This document shows, piece after piece, positions 42,271 to 51,329 of a stretch of 51,863 nucleotides of DNA. Each line of letters starts with the position of its first letter. The first letter of the stretch is position 1. The position numbers were made by a program, and so were the translations under genes. The notes under the pieces are model-generated. The model saw only the letters and a program-made list of their open reading frames with translations. It searched no databases and was not told the DNA's origin. This stretch comes from Rhizobiaceae bacterium (GTDB lineage: Bacteria > Pseudomonadota > Alphaproteobacteria > Rhizobiales > Rhizobiaceae), in contig JARGOF010000036.1 in assembly GCA_029212415.1 (NCBI GenBank), positions 1 to 51,863 of the forward strand, given 5' to 3'.

Positions 42271-42855
42271 TCAACCGGACTTTTTTACAAATTCCGTCAG
42301 AATGACAATTTGCTGATTGTTGACCCGCCCTTCGATATGCGCAGCATTGTCATGCACCAGCGATATATTGCGCACAGCCGTGCCACGTTTTGCGGTAAAA
42401 CCTGCGCCTTTGACGTTCAAGTCCTTGATCAGAACCACAGTATCGCCTGCCGCCAAAGTCACACCATTGCTGTCCTTGTGTGTAATGGAGGCACCATCGT
42501 CACCTGAACGATCATCGGTGGCCTTGGCCCAGGCCAGTGTTTCATCATCCAGATAGAGCATATCGAGAAGGCTGCGCGCCCAATCTTCGGCTTCGAGACG
42601 GTTCAGCATGCGCCAGGCGGTCACCTGCACTGCGGGAACCTGGCTCCACATGCTCTCGTTGAGGCAGCGCCAGTGGTGAACATCCATCAGTTGCGGATCA
42701 TCAATCTGGGTGCGGCAGGTTTCACACACGAGAAGACACGTATCGGCGGTCGCCTCGTTCTGCGGCTGAACCTCATAGACGGACAGCCCCTCGCTGGCTG
42801 CACAAAGCTCGCAGCTTCCTTCTGATCGGGTCTGTAATATTTCTCGTATGGTCAT
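42271..42855 (-). CDS. PhnA/YjdM-type zinc-ribbon protein
   Basis: A 194-residue cytoplasmic protein. A zinc ribbon with C15, C18, C44 and C47 occupies the N-terminal quarter, and the C-terminal domain has the PhnA signature, DSNGVTLAAGDTVVLIKDL with VKGAGFTAKRGTAV. Despite the name, this family is not part of the C-P lyase machinery and its function is not established. A middle helical region with HHWRCLNESMWSQVPAVQ is common in the family. It is single, divergent from the cyclase gene. Confidence 0.9.
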   Translation of the reverse strand: MTIREILQTRSEGSCELCAASEGLSVYEVQPQNEATADTCLLVCETCRTQIDDPQLMDVHHWRCLNESMWSQVPAVQVTAWRMLNRLEAEDWARSLLDMLYLDDETLAWAKATDDRSGDDGASITHKDSNGVTLAAGDTVVLIKDLNVKGAGFTAKRGTAVRNISLVHDNAAHIEGRVNNQQIVILTEFVKKSG

Positions 42856-43119
42856 TGATAAATCCGACTTTCCTGTTGTCTTTTCCGGCTTGATAATGCG
42901 TATAGCTTTCGCAAGCGGTGTATTACAACTACAGCCGGGAAACGACCCCTTTGCTTTGCGGATTACGGTTTTTTGATTTCCCCGATTTGCTGGATTTCTA
43001 TAATCAAATCAGGTCACGCGCAGCACGTTCTCAAAGATGCCTTTTGATGTGCGCCTTGTATTTGACCGTCTTAGTGTTAGCTTGCCGCGCGACAAACCAG
43101 GCAAAGGAGGGGCCCTGCA

Positions 43120-44379
43120 GTGAAACGATCAGCTCAACGACAGGCGAGTCATCCGGCCGTGGCATCCGACATTGCCTTTTGGCTTATTGAACAGGGTCTC
43201 GAGGGGGCTTCCCAGGAGGTTTTGCTGGAGGGTTTTTGCACAAGACTGCTATCGGACGGCATTCCCATCCAGCGTGTGCATGTCGCGCAACGCGCCTTTC
43301 ATCCCGAATTTGGCGGCATTGGTTTTCGATGGAGCAAGGCAGCCGGGATAGGACGCGAAAATTTCGCCCGCTCGGAGAGCCCCCAGCAACAATGGCGGCA
43401 AAGTCCCTTTTATCATATGCTGGAAGACAACATCACCGAGTTGCGCGTGCCTCTTGCGCAGACAGACAAACCCAGCCGTTTCCCGCTTTTTGACGATCTG
43501 CGCGCCAACGGTGGAACAGAGTATTTTGCCAAAACGCTGTTGTTTGCCAAACCGGACAATGCGCAGGCCGTCGATCCGAATTTTACACCCGAAGGGATCA
43601 TCATTTCCTGGACAAGTGATGCCGAGGATGGATTTTCCGATTCAGACATCGATCTTCTGCGCAAATTGTTGCCCAGTCTTGGCCTGTCACTGAAATCCGC
43701 GTCCAACCGCCAGATGGCCCATGACCTGCTGGCCACCTATGTGGGAGCGGATGCCGGCCAGCGCGTTCTGTCGGGCGACATTCAGCGCGGCTCATTTGAG
43801 ACCATCAATGCGGTGATCTGGTATTTTGACCTGCAGGGATTCACCAAATTGTCAGAGACAATCACCGGCGCCGAAACCATAGCGATGCTGAACGAATATT
43901 TTGGCGCGGCCGTGGCCATTGTCGAGGAGCATGGCGGCAATGTCCTGAAATTCATGGGCGATGGCATGCTGGCCATTTTCACCTTCAGGGACAGACCCGG
44001 CACGCGCTCCAAGGCGATTGACGCGGCCATAGCCCTTCGCAAAATCATCAATGAAATCAACCTGCGCCGTGAATCCGAGGGGCTGCCCCATACCGGGTTC
44101 AATCTGGCGCTGCATGCCGGTGACGTGCTCTATGGCAACATAGGGGCCAAAAACCGCCTTGATTTCACGGTCATCGGATCTGCGGTCAATACGACTGCGC
44201 GTATCCTGAGCATGTGCAATCCACTGGAGCAAAATCTGATCATTTCGTCGAAAGTTGCCCGTGCCGGTCATGTGCAACGCGACGACCTGGTGTCTCTGGG
44301 CCGTTATATGCTCAGGGGTGTTTCAGAGCCGCAGGAACTTTTCACCCACCACCCACAAACCGCTGAAATGGGTGTTTGA
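43120..44379 (+). CDS. Class III adenylate/guanylate cyclase
   Basis: A 419-residue soluble cyclase. An N-terminal domain of about 200 residues without membrane segments precedes the catalytic domain. VIWYFDLQGFTKLSE carries the first metal aspartate, LKFMGDGMLAIF the second, and FTVIGSAVNTTARI the transition-state Asn/Arg region. It should make cAMP from ATP. The start is a GTG with AAAGGAGGGG upstream; no ATG in frame fits as well. The N-terminal half resembles those of rhizobial cyclases with a shared but unnamed sensor region. It converges with the Liv-type operon and is divergent from the PhnA gene. Confidence 0.9.
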   Translation: MKRSAQRQASHPAVASDIAFWLIEQGLEGASQEVLLEGFCTRLLSDGIPIQRVHVAQRAFHPEFGGIGFRWSKAAGIGRENFARSESPQQQWRQSPFYHMLEDNITELRVPLAQTDKPSRFPLFDDLRANGGTEYFAKTLLFAKPDNAQAVDPNFTPEGIIISWTSDAEDGFSDSDIDLLRKLLPSLGLSLKSASNRQMAHDLLATYVGADAGQRVLSGDIQRGSFETINAVIWYFDLQGFTKLSETITGAETIAMLNEYFGAAVAIVEEHGGNVLKFMGDGMLAIFTFRDRPGTRSKAIDAAIALRKIINEINLRRESEGLPHTGFNLALHAGDVLYGNIGAKNRLDFTVIGSAVNTTARILSMCNPLEQNLIISSKVARAGHVQRDDLVSLGRYMLRGVSEPQELFTHHPQTAEMGV

Positions 44380-44418
44380 AAACCACACCATTGAAATGTC
44401 CAGCGCTGTTATCTGAAT

Positions 44419-45210
44419 TCAGATCGCCAGATATTCATTACGCAGATCTTCGTTGTTGAGCACATCCTGCGCCGACCCCGAATAGGCAATCTCGCCCATA
44501 TCGACGATGACGGCCTTGTCGGCCAGCTTCAGTGCAGCAACGGCATTTTGCTCGACAATGATCGTGGTGATTCCGATTTCCTTGATCTGCCTGACAATTT
44601 TCTCGATTTCCTGAACAATGACCGGCGCCAGCCCCTCATAGGGCTCATCCAGCAAAAGCAGCTTGATATCGCGGGCCAGTGCCCGGGCGACGGCCAGCAT
44701 CTGCTGCTCACCGCCCGACAGCGTGGTGCCCATTTGCGAGCGCCGCTCGGCAAGCCGTGGAAAATGTTCGTAAATGCGTTCCAGCTCCCAGCCGCGCGGC
44801 TCGGCAACCTGCGCCAGGACGAGATTTTCTTCAACCGTCAAGCCACCGATGATCCGCCTGTCTTCGGGAACAAGCTGAACACCCATCTGCGCTGCCTGAT
44901 AGGCTTTCTTGTCGTGCAGGCTTTCACCACCAAGATAAATCTCACCGCGTTTCAACGCAGGATCATCGACCCGGGCGATCGCCCGAAGCGTCGAGGTTTT
45001 ACCGGCACCATTGCGGCCCAGCAGAGCCAAAATTTCACCCTCGTTCAACTCCAGTGATATTCCCTGAACGATATAGGATTCACCGTAATAGGCATGAATG
45101 TCATTCACGCTGAAAAACGGTTTGCCTGCCACAGGCTGCGCAAGGGCTGCTTTTTTACGTTGCAGGTCGCTTGGATCTGTATTTGTCAGCATGTCATTGC
45201 TCTCCGCCAA
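44419..45210 (-). CDS. livF: Branched-chain amino-acid-type ABC transporter ATPase (LivF)
   Basis: A 263-residue ATP-binding subunit. Walker A GRNGAGKTS, signature LSGGEQQMLAVARAL, Walker B LLLDEPYEGLAP and IIVEQN are the LivF pattern. A 30-residue N-terminal extension (MAESNDML...) precedes the usual start. The first 17 bases lie inside the 3' end of livG. It is the last gene of the transporter operon. The imported substrate may be a branched-chain amino acid or a related compound; LivF does not determine it. Confidence 0.92.
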   Translation of the reverse strand: MAESNDMLTNTDPSDLQRKKAALAQPVAGKPFFSVNDIHAYYGESYIVQGISLELNEGEILALLGRNGAGKTSTLRAIARVDDPALKRGEIYLGGESLHDKKAYQAAQMGVQLVPEDRRIIGGLTVEENLVLAQVAEPRGWELERIYEHFPRLAERRSQMGTTLSGGEQQMLAVARALARDIKLLLLDEPYEGLAPVIVQEIEKIVRQIKEIGITTIIVEQNAVAALKLADKAVIVDMGEIAYSGSAQDVLNNEDLRNEYLAI

Positions 45211-45952
45211 GATACGCTTCCTGTACTTTCTTGTTGCCTTTGATTTCGTCCGGCGTTCCTGATGCTATGATCCGGCCCTGAGCCAGAACCGAGATCTTGT
45301 CTGCCAGCGAGAACACCACATGCATATCATGTTCGATGATCACTTTCGTCATACCACGTGCCTTGATGGTCTTCAAAAGGTCAACGGTTCGGTTTGTGTC
45401 ATGGCGCGCCATGCCTGCCGTCGGCTCGTCAAGCAAAAGCAGCTTGGGATGCTGTATCAGGCACATCGCCAGTTCCAGCCGCCGCTTGTCGCCGCGTGAC
45501 AGCGAGGCCGCTTCACGATCCTTCAATTCAACAAGGCCCATATCCGTCAGAACATGTTCGGCCTCATCGCGCAATTCCGCTTCCTTGCTCAATTTGGCAA
45601 AGAGACGCATTCTGAAAGCACCATCCCTTCGGGCAAAGGCCGGGATCATGACGTTTTCCAGAAGGCTCAGATCCGGAAATATTTCCGGCGTCTGAAAGAC
45701 CCGGGACACACCCAGCTGATTGATCTCATAGGGTGTGCGCGAATCCAGAACGGTGCCGTCAAAAACCACATGCCCCTTGTCCGGCTTGATGCGCCCGACA
45801 CAGACATTGAGCAAGGTCGACTTGCCTGCACCATTGGGACCGATGATGGCATGGGTGGTGCCTTCCTCAACATTGAGGTCAACATCACTGAGGGCATGCA
45901 AACCGCCGAAGCTCTTGTGCACATCGGCTACGTGTAGAACACTGTTTTTCAT
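45194..45952 (-). CDS. livG: Branched-chain amino-acid-type ABC transporter ATPase (LivG)
   Basis: A 252-residue ATP-binding subunit. Walker A is GPNGAGKST, Walker B LLLDEPTAGMA and the H-loop IIEHDM. The signature reads LSRGDKRRLELAM instead of the more common LSYGxQR form, a variant known in this subfamily. FGGLHALSDVDL is the LivG N-terminal motif. It starts 11 bases after livM and overlaps livF. It works with LivF under the two permeases. Confidence 0.92.
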   Translation of the reverse strand: MKNSVLHVADVHKSFGGLHALSDVDLNVEEGTTHAIIGPNGAGKSTLLNVCVGRIKPDKGHVVFDGTVLDSRTPYEINQLGVSRVFQTPEIFPDLSLLENVMIPAFARRDGAFRMRLFAKLSKEAELRDEAEHVLTDMGLVELKDREAASLSRGDKRRLELAMCLIQHPKLLLLDEPTAGMARHDTNRTVDLLKTIKARGMTKVIIEHDMHVVFSLADKISVLAQGRIIASGTPDEIKGNKKVQEAYLGGEQ

Positions 45953-45963
45953 GATGCGCTTCC

Positions 45964-47109
45964 CTATTCTGCCGGTTGAGTGGTTGCAGAAGGTGCCGGT
46001 TCGCCGTCACCTCCGCCGCCACCACGAAAGCGCCGGACAATGCGCCGCCAGCCTTCCATCAGACCGCCAGGCAGGAAGATCACGATCAGCATGAAGAGCA
46101 CACCCAGGGTCAGATGCCAGCCTTCGCCGACAAACAGGCTTGATAGATCCACCGCCATATTGCGCAATCCCTCAGGCAGGAAGGAATAGACCTGCTGCAA
46201 GGCATCATCATTGAAGGAAGAAAAGATGTTTTCGAAATATTTGATGATCCAGGCACCGAGCATCGGCCCGATCAACGTCCCGACGCCACCCAGAATGGTC
46301 ATCAGCACAACCTCGCCGGATGCCGTCCATTGCATGCGCTCAGCACCGGCCAGCGGATCCGTGACCGCAAGCAGGGAGCCTGCCAGTCCTGCGAACATGC
46401 CGGAAATGACAAAGGCTGTGAGTGTATAGGGACGGGTATTGAAGCCGGTATAGTTCATGCGTGTCTGGTTGGATTTGATGCCGAGCAGCGTCAAACCGAA
46501 GGGCGACTTGAAGATACGCCTGGAAATGAAGAAACACAGGATCAGCATGGCGGCGCAGAAATAGAAGCCTGAATAGCCGCTCATGGACAGACCAAACAGT
46601 TCGGTCGACGGCAGCCCCTGCCCCGCCGGGGCCAGTGCCCGGTCAATGATACGCGGATCCTGCAAGGTCAGTTGCAGACCTGTTTCACCATTGGTGATCG
46701 GGGTCATGACCGAATAGGCAAGATTGTAGAACATTTGCGCAAAGGCCAAGGTCAGAATGGAGAAATAGATCCCCGATCGCCGCAGGCAGACAAAGCCGAT
46801 CAACAGGGCGACCCCACCGGCAAAAGCGGTGCCGAACAGGACAGCCGGCAAGACATTCATCGTAAACAGCTTGAAGGACCACACGGCCGCATAGGAACCG
46901 ACGCCCAGAAAGGCGGCGTGGCCGAATGAGAGGTAACCGGTCAGGCCGAACAGAATGTTGAAGCCCATGGCAAAAATGGCATAGATGGCAAATTTCTGCA
47001 GCAAATCCGGGTAATTCGCGCCCAGCGGGGCCAGCCAGATGGGCATCGACAGAATGACTGCTGAAAAAAGCAGCAGAGCGAAGGGTTCTTTGGAGAGTAT
47101 CTGTTTCAT
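45964..47109 (-). CDS. livM: Branched-chain amino-acid-type ABC permease (LivM)
   Basis: A 381-residue membrane protein with about ten hydrophobic segments. [24 protein letters not shown] is the LivM signature, and [14 protein letters not shown] lies in the C-terminal half. The C-terminal tail ([16 protein letters not shown] and on) is glycine- and proline-rich and disordered, longer than in most LivM. It starts six bases after the livH stop. No odd feature affects the core. Confidence 0.92.
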   Translation of the reverse strand: MKQILSKEPFALLLFSAVILSMPIWLAPLGANYPDLLQKFAIYAIFAMGFNILFGLTGYLSFGHAAFLGVGSYAAVWSFKLFTMNVLPAVLFGTAFAGGVALLIGFVCLRRSGIYFSILTLAFAQMFYNLAYSVMTPITNGETGLQLTLQDPRIIDRALAPAGQGLPSTELFGLSMSGYSGFYFCAAMLILCFFISRRIFKSPFGLTLLGIKSNQTRMNYTGFNTRPYTLTAFVISGMFAGLAGSLLAVTDPLAGAERMQWTASGEVVLMTILGGVGTLIGPMLGAWIIKYFENIFSSFNDDALQQVYSFLPEGLRNMAVDLSSLFVGEGWHLTLGVLFMLIVIFLPGGLMEGWRRIVRRFRGGGGGDGEPAPSATTQPAE

Positions 47110-47114
47110 CTGTT

Positions 47115-48140
47115 TTACTCTTCCATTACGCCTTCGCGCCCCAGCAGGCCGCGCGGCATGGTCAACAGGATCACGACCGCCACCAGATAGATAATGATCT
47201 GGTCGATCCCGGGAAACAGGCTCGTGATTTCATTCATGGATGCAAAGGACTGCAGGATACCGAGCATGAAGCCGGCCAGGACTGCACCGGGCAGCGAGCC
47301 CATGCCACCGACAACCACAACCACAAAGGACAGCACAAGAAAGTCCATGCCCATGTGATAGTCGGGCGGTAATATGGGCGTATACATGACTCCGGCAAGA
47401 CCGGCCACTACGGCGGCAAGGCCGAAGACGACGGTAAAGCGTTTCTCGATATTGATACCAAGCAGGCCGACTGTTTCGCTGTCGCGCATGCCGGCACGCA
47501 CAACCATGCCGTAGGTGGTAAATTGCAGGAATGCAAAGACCGCCCCAATGATGAATGCGGAGAATGCGAAGTAGACAAGCCGCCACCAGGGATAGACAAC
47601 ATTGTCACCCAGGCCGAGCCAGAGCCCTATATTGGCGCTGCCAGAAACAATATCCGGCGCGCTCTGAGGAATGGGATTGGCCCCAAAATAATGTTTGATG
47701 ATTTCCTGTATGACAATGGCCATGCCAAATGTCACAAGAATCTGGTCCGCATGGGGACGTTTGTAGAAATATTTGATCAGGCCACGCTCCATGGCAATGC
47801 CGATCAGAAGCATGACGGGGATGGCAACAATAATGGATATGGGCACGGAGTAATCGAGGATCGTGGTGCCGAAATCTCCGAACCAGTTCTCAATATAGGC
47901 CGTACGCACTTCCAGCGCCGTTCCCCAGGCCGTTGTTTTGGTCTCGTCGAGAACAACAAGTTCAAGACTGAGCAACTTGTTGAACGTCACCGCGCAAAAG
48001 GCGCCAAGCATAAACAGAGCACCATGGGCAAAATTGACCACACCCAATGTCCCGAATACGAGCGTCAGACCCAATGCGATCAACGCGTAGGCTCCACCCT
48101 TGTCCAGGCCGTTCAAAAATTGAAGAAAGATCGCATCCAT
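47115..48140 (-). CDS. livH: Branched-chain amino-acid-type ABC permease (LivH)
   Basis: A 341-residue membrane protein. [40 protein letters not shown] is the expected LivH N-terminus in two parts, and [20 protein letters not shown] closes the C-terminal core. An inserted periplasmic segment at about 55-80 ([21 protein letters not shown]) is longer than in E. coli LivH. I chose MDAIFLQF at 48140; a GTG at 48197 would add 19 residues. A 191-base gap with two repeats separates it from the binding-protein gene upstream. Confidence 0.9.
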   Translation of the reverse strand: MDAIFLQFLNGLDKGGAYALIALGLTLVFGTLGVVNFAHGALFMLGAFCAVTFNKLLSLELVVLDETKTTAWGTALEVRTAYIENWFGDFGTTILDYSVPISIIVAIPVMLLIGIAMERGLIKYFYKRPHADQILVTFGMAIVIQEIIKHYFGANPIPQSAPDIVSGSANIGLWLGLGDNVVYPWWRLVYFAFSAFIIGAVFAFLQFTTYGMVVRAGMRDSETVGLLGINIEKRFTVVFGLAAVVAGLAGVMYTPILPPDYHMGMDFLVLSFVVVVVGGMGSLPGAVLAGFMLGILQSFASMNEITSLFPGIDQIIIYLVAVVILLTMPRGLLGREGVMEE

Positions 48141-48236
48141 ATTGCGAAGCGCCCCGTTGTCAACGCTGTGTTCGAGCAACAGGTGCAATATCGGCACCGC
48201 GTTTATTGCTCTGGTTCACTGTTGTGTTGATCGATT

Positions 48237-48265
48237 GACCCGAAAACCGGGTACCACTTTTTGAC
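48237..48265. repeat. Decayed rhizobial-type intergenic palindrome
   Basis: GACCCGAAAACCGGGTACC followed by ACTTTTTG. ACCCG (48238-48242) and CGGGT (48248-48252) pair with a 5-base loop. The order CCGAAAACCGGG...CCACTTTT is, from memory, the core of a palindromic element repeated between genes in rhizobial genomes, normally closing with TTTTCGG. Here the closing arm is mutated. Confidence 0.5.
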
Positions 48266-48317
48266 TATCGCTGCTGACCGGCAACTTTACGAGGCCGATC
48301 AGCAATAGCAAGCTAAA

Positions 48318-48335
48318 CTAGCAAGGTGTTGCTAG
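48318..48335 (-). terminator. Stem-loop overlapping the binding-protein stop codon
   Basis: CTAGCAA (48318-48324) and TTGCTAG (48329-48335) pair perfectly around a 4-base loop. The stop codon of the substrate-binding-protein gene (48332-48334) lies in one arm. No T-run follows. Such structures commonly protect binding-protein mRNA and reduce read-through into permease genes; that role is inferred. Confidence 0.5.
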
Positions 48336-49675
48336 CACGATTTGGCATCTGCCGGTCCAAGATCACCACCGAAGATGGCCGGGTCATAGGTGACCTGATC
48401 ACGCGGTACAATCTTGACAACATCCAGAAGGTCGAACTGCGACGTCGGGTTTTCGTTGCCGCGCACCACAAGAACGTCCTTCATGCACTGATGGTCTTCA
48501 GCACGGTAGAGCGTTTTGCCGTTGCCCATGCCGTCAAACTCAAAGCCTTCAAGTGCAGAAATAACCTGCGGCGGAGAGAATGTTCCCGCACGTTCGCAAG
48601 CGTCAGCATAAAGCAAGGTCTGAACATAGCATGTATGGGCTGCCTGAGATGGCGGGAAGCCGTATTCCTGACCGAAGGATTTGACAAAGGCCTTCGAGGC
48701 ATCGTCTTCCAGCGACCAGTTCCAGTTTGTGGTTCCCAAAATGCCCTTGATGTTTTCGCCGGCACCCTGAGCCATCAGACGCGAGAACAACGGAACAACG
48801 ATTTCGAAGTTCTTGCCATTGACCTGCTTGGCGCGCATGCCGAACTGAACGGCCTGGGTCAGTGAATTGACCATGTCCTTGCCATAGTGGTTCAGGATCA
48901 GCACATCTGCACCGGAGTTCAAAACCGGAGTCAGATACTGCGAGAAGTCACCGGCACCCAATGGTGTACGTACCGCATTGACTGTTTCCCAGCCAAGACC
49001 TTCCGTAGCATTCTTGATGGATTCTTCCTGTGTCCAGCCCCAGGTATAATCGGCTGTCAGGTGATAGGCGCGGCGATCCGTACCGAATTGCTCACCAAGG
49101 ATTGGTCCCAAAGCCAGACCCGACTGGTAGGCATTGAAGAAATGGCGGAAACCATAACGCTTCTTGTCCTTGCCGGTCGTATCGTTTGAGTGGGTCAGGC
49201 CAGCCATGAAGATGACACCGGTTTCCTGACAAAGACCCTGCACTGCAACAGCCACACCGGACGATGAACCGCCGGTGATCATGATGGCGCCGTCTTTTTC
49301 GATCATCCGCTTGGCCGAAGCACGGGCCGCATCGGATTTGGTCTGGGTATCGCCTGTCACATAGGCAACTTTCTTTCCAAGGATACCGTTACCCTTGAGC
49401 GCTTTCGATGAGAATGTACCGAGCATACCGCCATCGCCTTCACCATTGAGGTGTTTGACGGCCAGCTGATAGGCGCGCAGTTCGTCTGCACCTTCATCGG
49501 CATAGGCACCTGACTGCGGCACATTGAAGCCCAGTGTGACGGTGCTACCGGTTGGCATATTGCAGAAATCTTCAGCATAGGCTCCACGTACGAAGCTCAT
49601 TGGCGCTGCAAGTGCAACACCGGACGCTGCGCCTGCTTTCAGCAAGCCACGCCGTGTCATGATTAATCTGGACAT
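48332..49675 (-). CDS. Tat-exported Liv-type substrate-binding protein
   Basis: A 447-residue periplasmic binding protein of the LivJ/LivK fold. The N-terminus has TRRGLLKAGAASGVAL, a twin-arginine signal, unusual compared with the Sec signals of E. coli LivJ. FNVPQSGAYADEGADELRAYQLAVKHLN is the family start, and ITGGSSSGVAVAVQGLCQE the ligand-loop region. GGGAGGAAT precedes the ATG. A related subgroup binds amides or urea, so the ligand need not be an amino acid. It precedes the permease and ATPase genes of the same operon after a hairpin. Confidence 0.9.
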   Translation of the reverse strand: MSRLIMTRRGLLKAGAASGVALAAPMSFVRGAYAEDFCNMPTGSTVTLGFNVPQSGAYADEGADELRAYQLAVKHLNGEGDGGMLGTFSSKALKGNGILGKKVAYVTGDTQTKSDAARASAKRMIEKDGAIMITGGSSSGVAVAVQGLCQETGVIFMAGLTHSNDTTGKDKKRYGFRHFFNAYQSGLALGPILGEQFGTDRRAYHLTADYTWGWTQEESIKNATEGLGWETVNAVRTPLGAGDFSQYLTPVLNSGADVLILNHYGKDMVNSLTQAVQFGMRAKQVNGKNFEIVVPLFSRLMAQGAGENIKGILGTTNWNWSLEDDASKAFVKSFGQEYGFPPSQAAHTCYVQTLLYADACERAGTFSPPQVISALEGFEFDGMGNGKTLYRAEDHQCMKDVLVVRGNENPTSQFDLLDVVKIVPRDQVTYDPAIFGGDLGPADAKSC

Positions 49676-50051
49676 TGAATTCCTCCCGAATGTCGCTTGT
49701 CGCGTGCTCCATATCCTCTGATGGAACACGCCGAATGCTAATCACCCCAGCAGAAGTCGCAATAATCCATTCGTGTATGAGACTTTGGTTCATGATACTT
49801 TCGTTTATATTCAAATCATCAACAGCATCCCCCTTTGGCCCCCTGTGTCCCACCCCTGCGGTCCGCAACCGTAGGTTCGGTTGATCTGGGTCAAGCCTGC
49901 GTCATAATTTCCTGTTTAGACTCCATCTAAAGTCTGATAGGACTGGCCGAGAGGAGCTGTAGGCTATTGCAGTCAATGCCTGCAGGTTGGGCTGCTGTCC
50001 GAAATCTTGTGCGGGCAATGACCCTGCTTTGCGAATTGGAGTATGTATTCA
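49676..50051. other. 376-base divergent control region between the Liv operon and hemA
   Basis: Both flanking genes start here and run outwards. The only definite element is the FNR/FixK-like box at 49881-49894. The part nearest the binding-protein gene is A+T-rich (around 49780-49830) and should hold its promoter. No ORF with a family resemblance is present. Confidence 0.6.
49881..49894 (+). promoter_or_regulatory. FNR/FixK-type box upstream of hemA
   Basis: TTGATCTGGGTCAA matches TTGAT-N4-ATCAA at nine of ten fixed positions. A -10-like TAGACT at 49917-49922 would put the transcription start near 49929, so that the box is centred close to -41.5, the class II activator position. Oxygen control of hemA by FnrL or FixK is known in alphaproteobacteria. 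Confidence 0.65.
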
Positions 50052-51329
50052 ATGGACTATCGCAGTATTTTTCAGGAAGCAGTGGACCAGCTGCATGCCG
50101 AAAAGCGCTATCGGGTCTTTGCAAACCTGGAACGTATTGTGGGAAAGTTCCCGCAGGCCATTCATCGTTCCGGCGGCGCTGCACGTGAAGTGACTGTGTG
50201 GTGTTCCAACGATTATCTGGGCATGGGGCAGAATGAAGACGTCATATCGGCTCTTTGCAACGCCGCGACGAAAATGGGGTCTGGCGCCGGTGGAACGCGC
50301 AATATTTCAGGCACCAACCATCCGCTGGTGGAACTCGAACTCGAACTTGCCGATCTCCACAACAAGGAGGCCGCGCTTGTTTTCACCTCGGGCTTCATAT
50401 CCAACGAAGCATCCATTTCAACCATCGCCAAACTGCTTCCCGACTGCCTGATCCTTTCGGACGAGCTCAATCATTCCTCGATGATCGAGGGTGTCAGCCG
50501 CTCGGGATGCGAGAAAAAGATCTTCCGGCACAACGATCTGGCCCATCTGGAAGAATTGCTTCGCGCTGCGGAACCACAGCGGGCGAAACTGGTTGTTTTT
50601 GAATCCGTTTATTCCATGGATGGTGATATTGCACCCATCGAAGCGATCGCCGATCTGGCTGAAAAATATGGTGCAATGACCTATATTGACGAAGTGCATG
50701 CCGTTGGCATGTATGGCCCGCGCGGCGGCGGCATCACGGATCGTGATGGATTGGCAGACCGTATTGATATTATCGAAGGTACACTTGCCAAGGCCTTTGG
50801 TGCACTGGGCGGCTATATCACCGGTCCGCGCGCTGTCATTGATGCCGTGCGCTCCTATGCACCGGGTTTCATTTTCACGACGGCCCTGCCACCTTCCATA
50901 GCCGCGGCTGCAACAGCCTCCATTCGCCACCTCAAACAGTCGCAGACGGAGCGCGAAACGCATCAGCAGCAAGCACGGGCAACAAAACAGGCGCTGGGCG
51001 CAGCCGGATTTCCGGTCATGCCCTCCGAGACACACATCGTGCCATTGCTGGTGGGAGATCCCGAACTGTGCAAGAAGGCGGCCGATCGCCTTATGGACGT
51101 TCATGGCATCTATATTCAGCCCATCAACTATCCCACAGTGCCACGCGGTACAGAGCGCTTGCGCATCACGCCAACGCCCTACCATGACGACCAGTTGATT
51201 TCAGAGCTTTGCAGCGCCTTGCAGGAAGTTTGGAATACGCTTGGTATTCCATTTGCATCGGGCAAGAATGAAGACCCTGTTCGTTCTGATCGCATCGTCA
51301 ATCTGACGGTACCCAAAGCCGGCGGATAG
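50052..51329 (+). CDS. hemA: 5-aminolevulinate synthase
   Basis: A 425-residue PLP enzyme that condenses glycine with succinyl-CoA to 5-aminolevulinate, the first step of tetrapyrrole synthesis by the C4 route found in alphaproteobacteria. [15 protein letters not shown] binds substrate, [12 protein letters not shown] holds the PLP aspartate and histidine, and [13 protein letters not shown] contains the Schiff-base lysine K247. LNHSSMIEG is also conserved. Two ATGs compete; MDYRSIF at 50052 fits known HemA starts and has GGAG ten bases upstream, while 50043 is too close. A probable FNR/FixK box upstream suggests induction at low oxygen. Confidence 0.96.
   Translation: MDYRSIFQEAVDQLHAEKRYRVFANLERIVGKFPQAIHRSGGAAREVTVWCSNDYLGMGQNEDVISALCNAATKMGSGAGGTRNISGTNHPLVELELELADLHNKEAALVFTSGFISNEASISTIAKLLPDCLILSDELNHSSMIEGVSRSGCEKKIFRHNDLAHLEELLRAAEPQRAKLVVFESVYSMDGDIAPIEAIADLAEKYGAMTYIDEVHAVGMYGPRGGGITDRDGLADRIDIIEGTLAKAFGALGGYITGPRAVIDAVRSYAPGFIFTTALPPSIAAAATASIRHLKQSQTERETHQQQARATKQALGAAGFPVMPSETHIVPLLVGDPELCKKAADRLMDVHGIYIQPINYPTVPRGTERLRITPTPYHDDQLISELCSALQEVWNTLGIPFASGKNEDPVRSDRIVNLTVPKAGG

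Noticed and set aside
42271-42855. Phosphonate utilisation role for the PhnA gene
   Set aside because: No phosphonate genes are nearby and the family name is historical; the YjdM-type description is safer.
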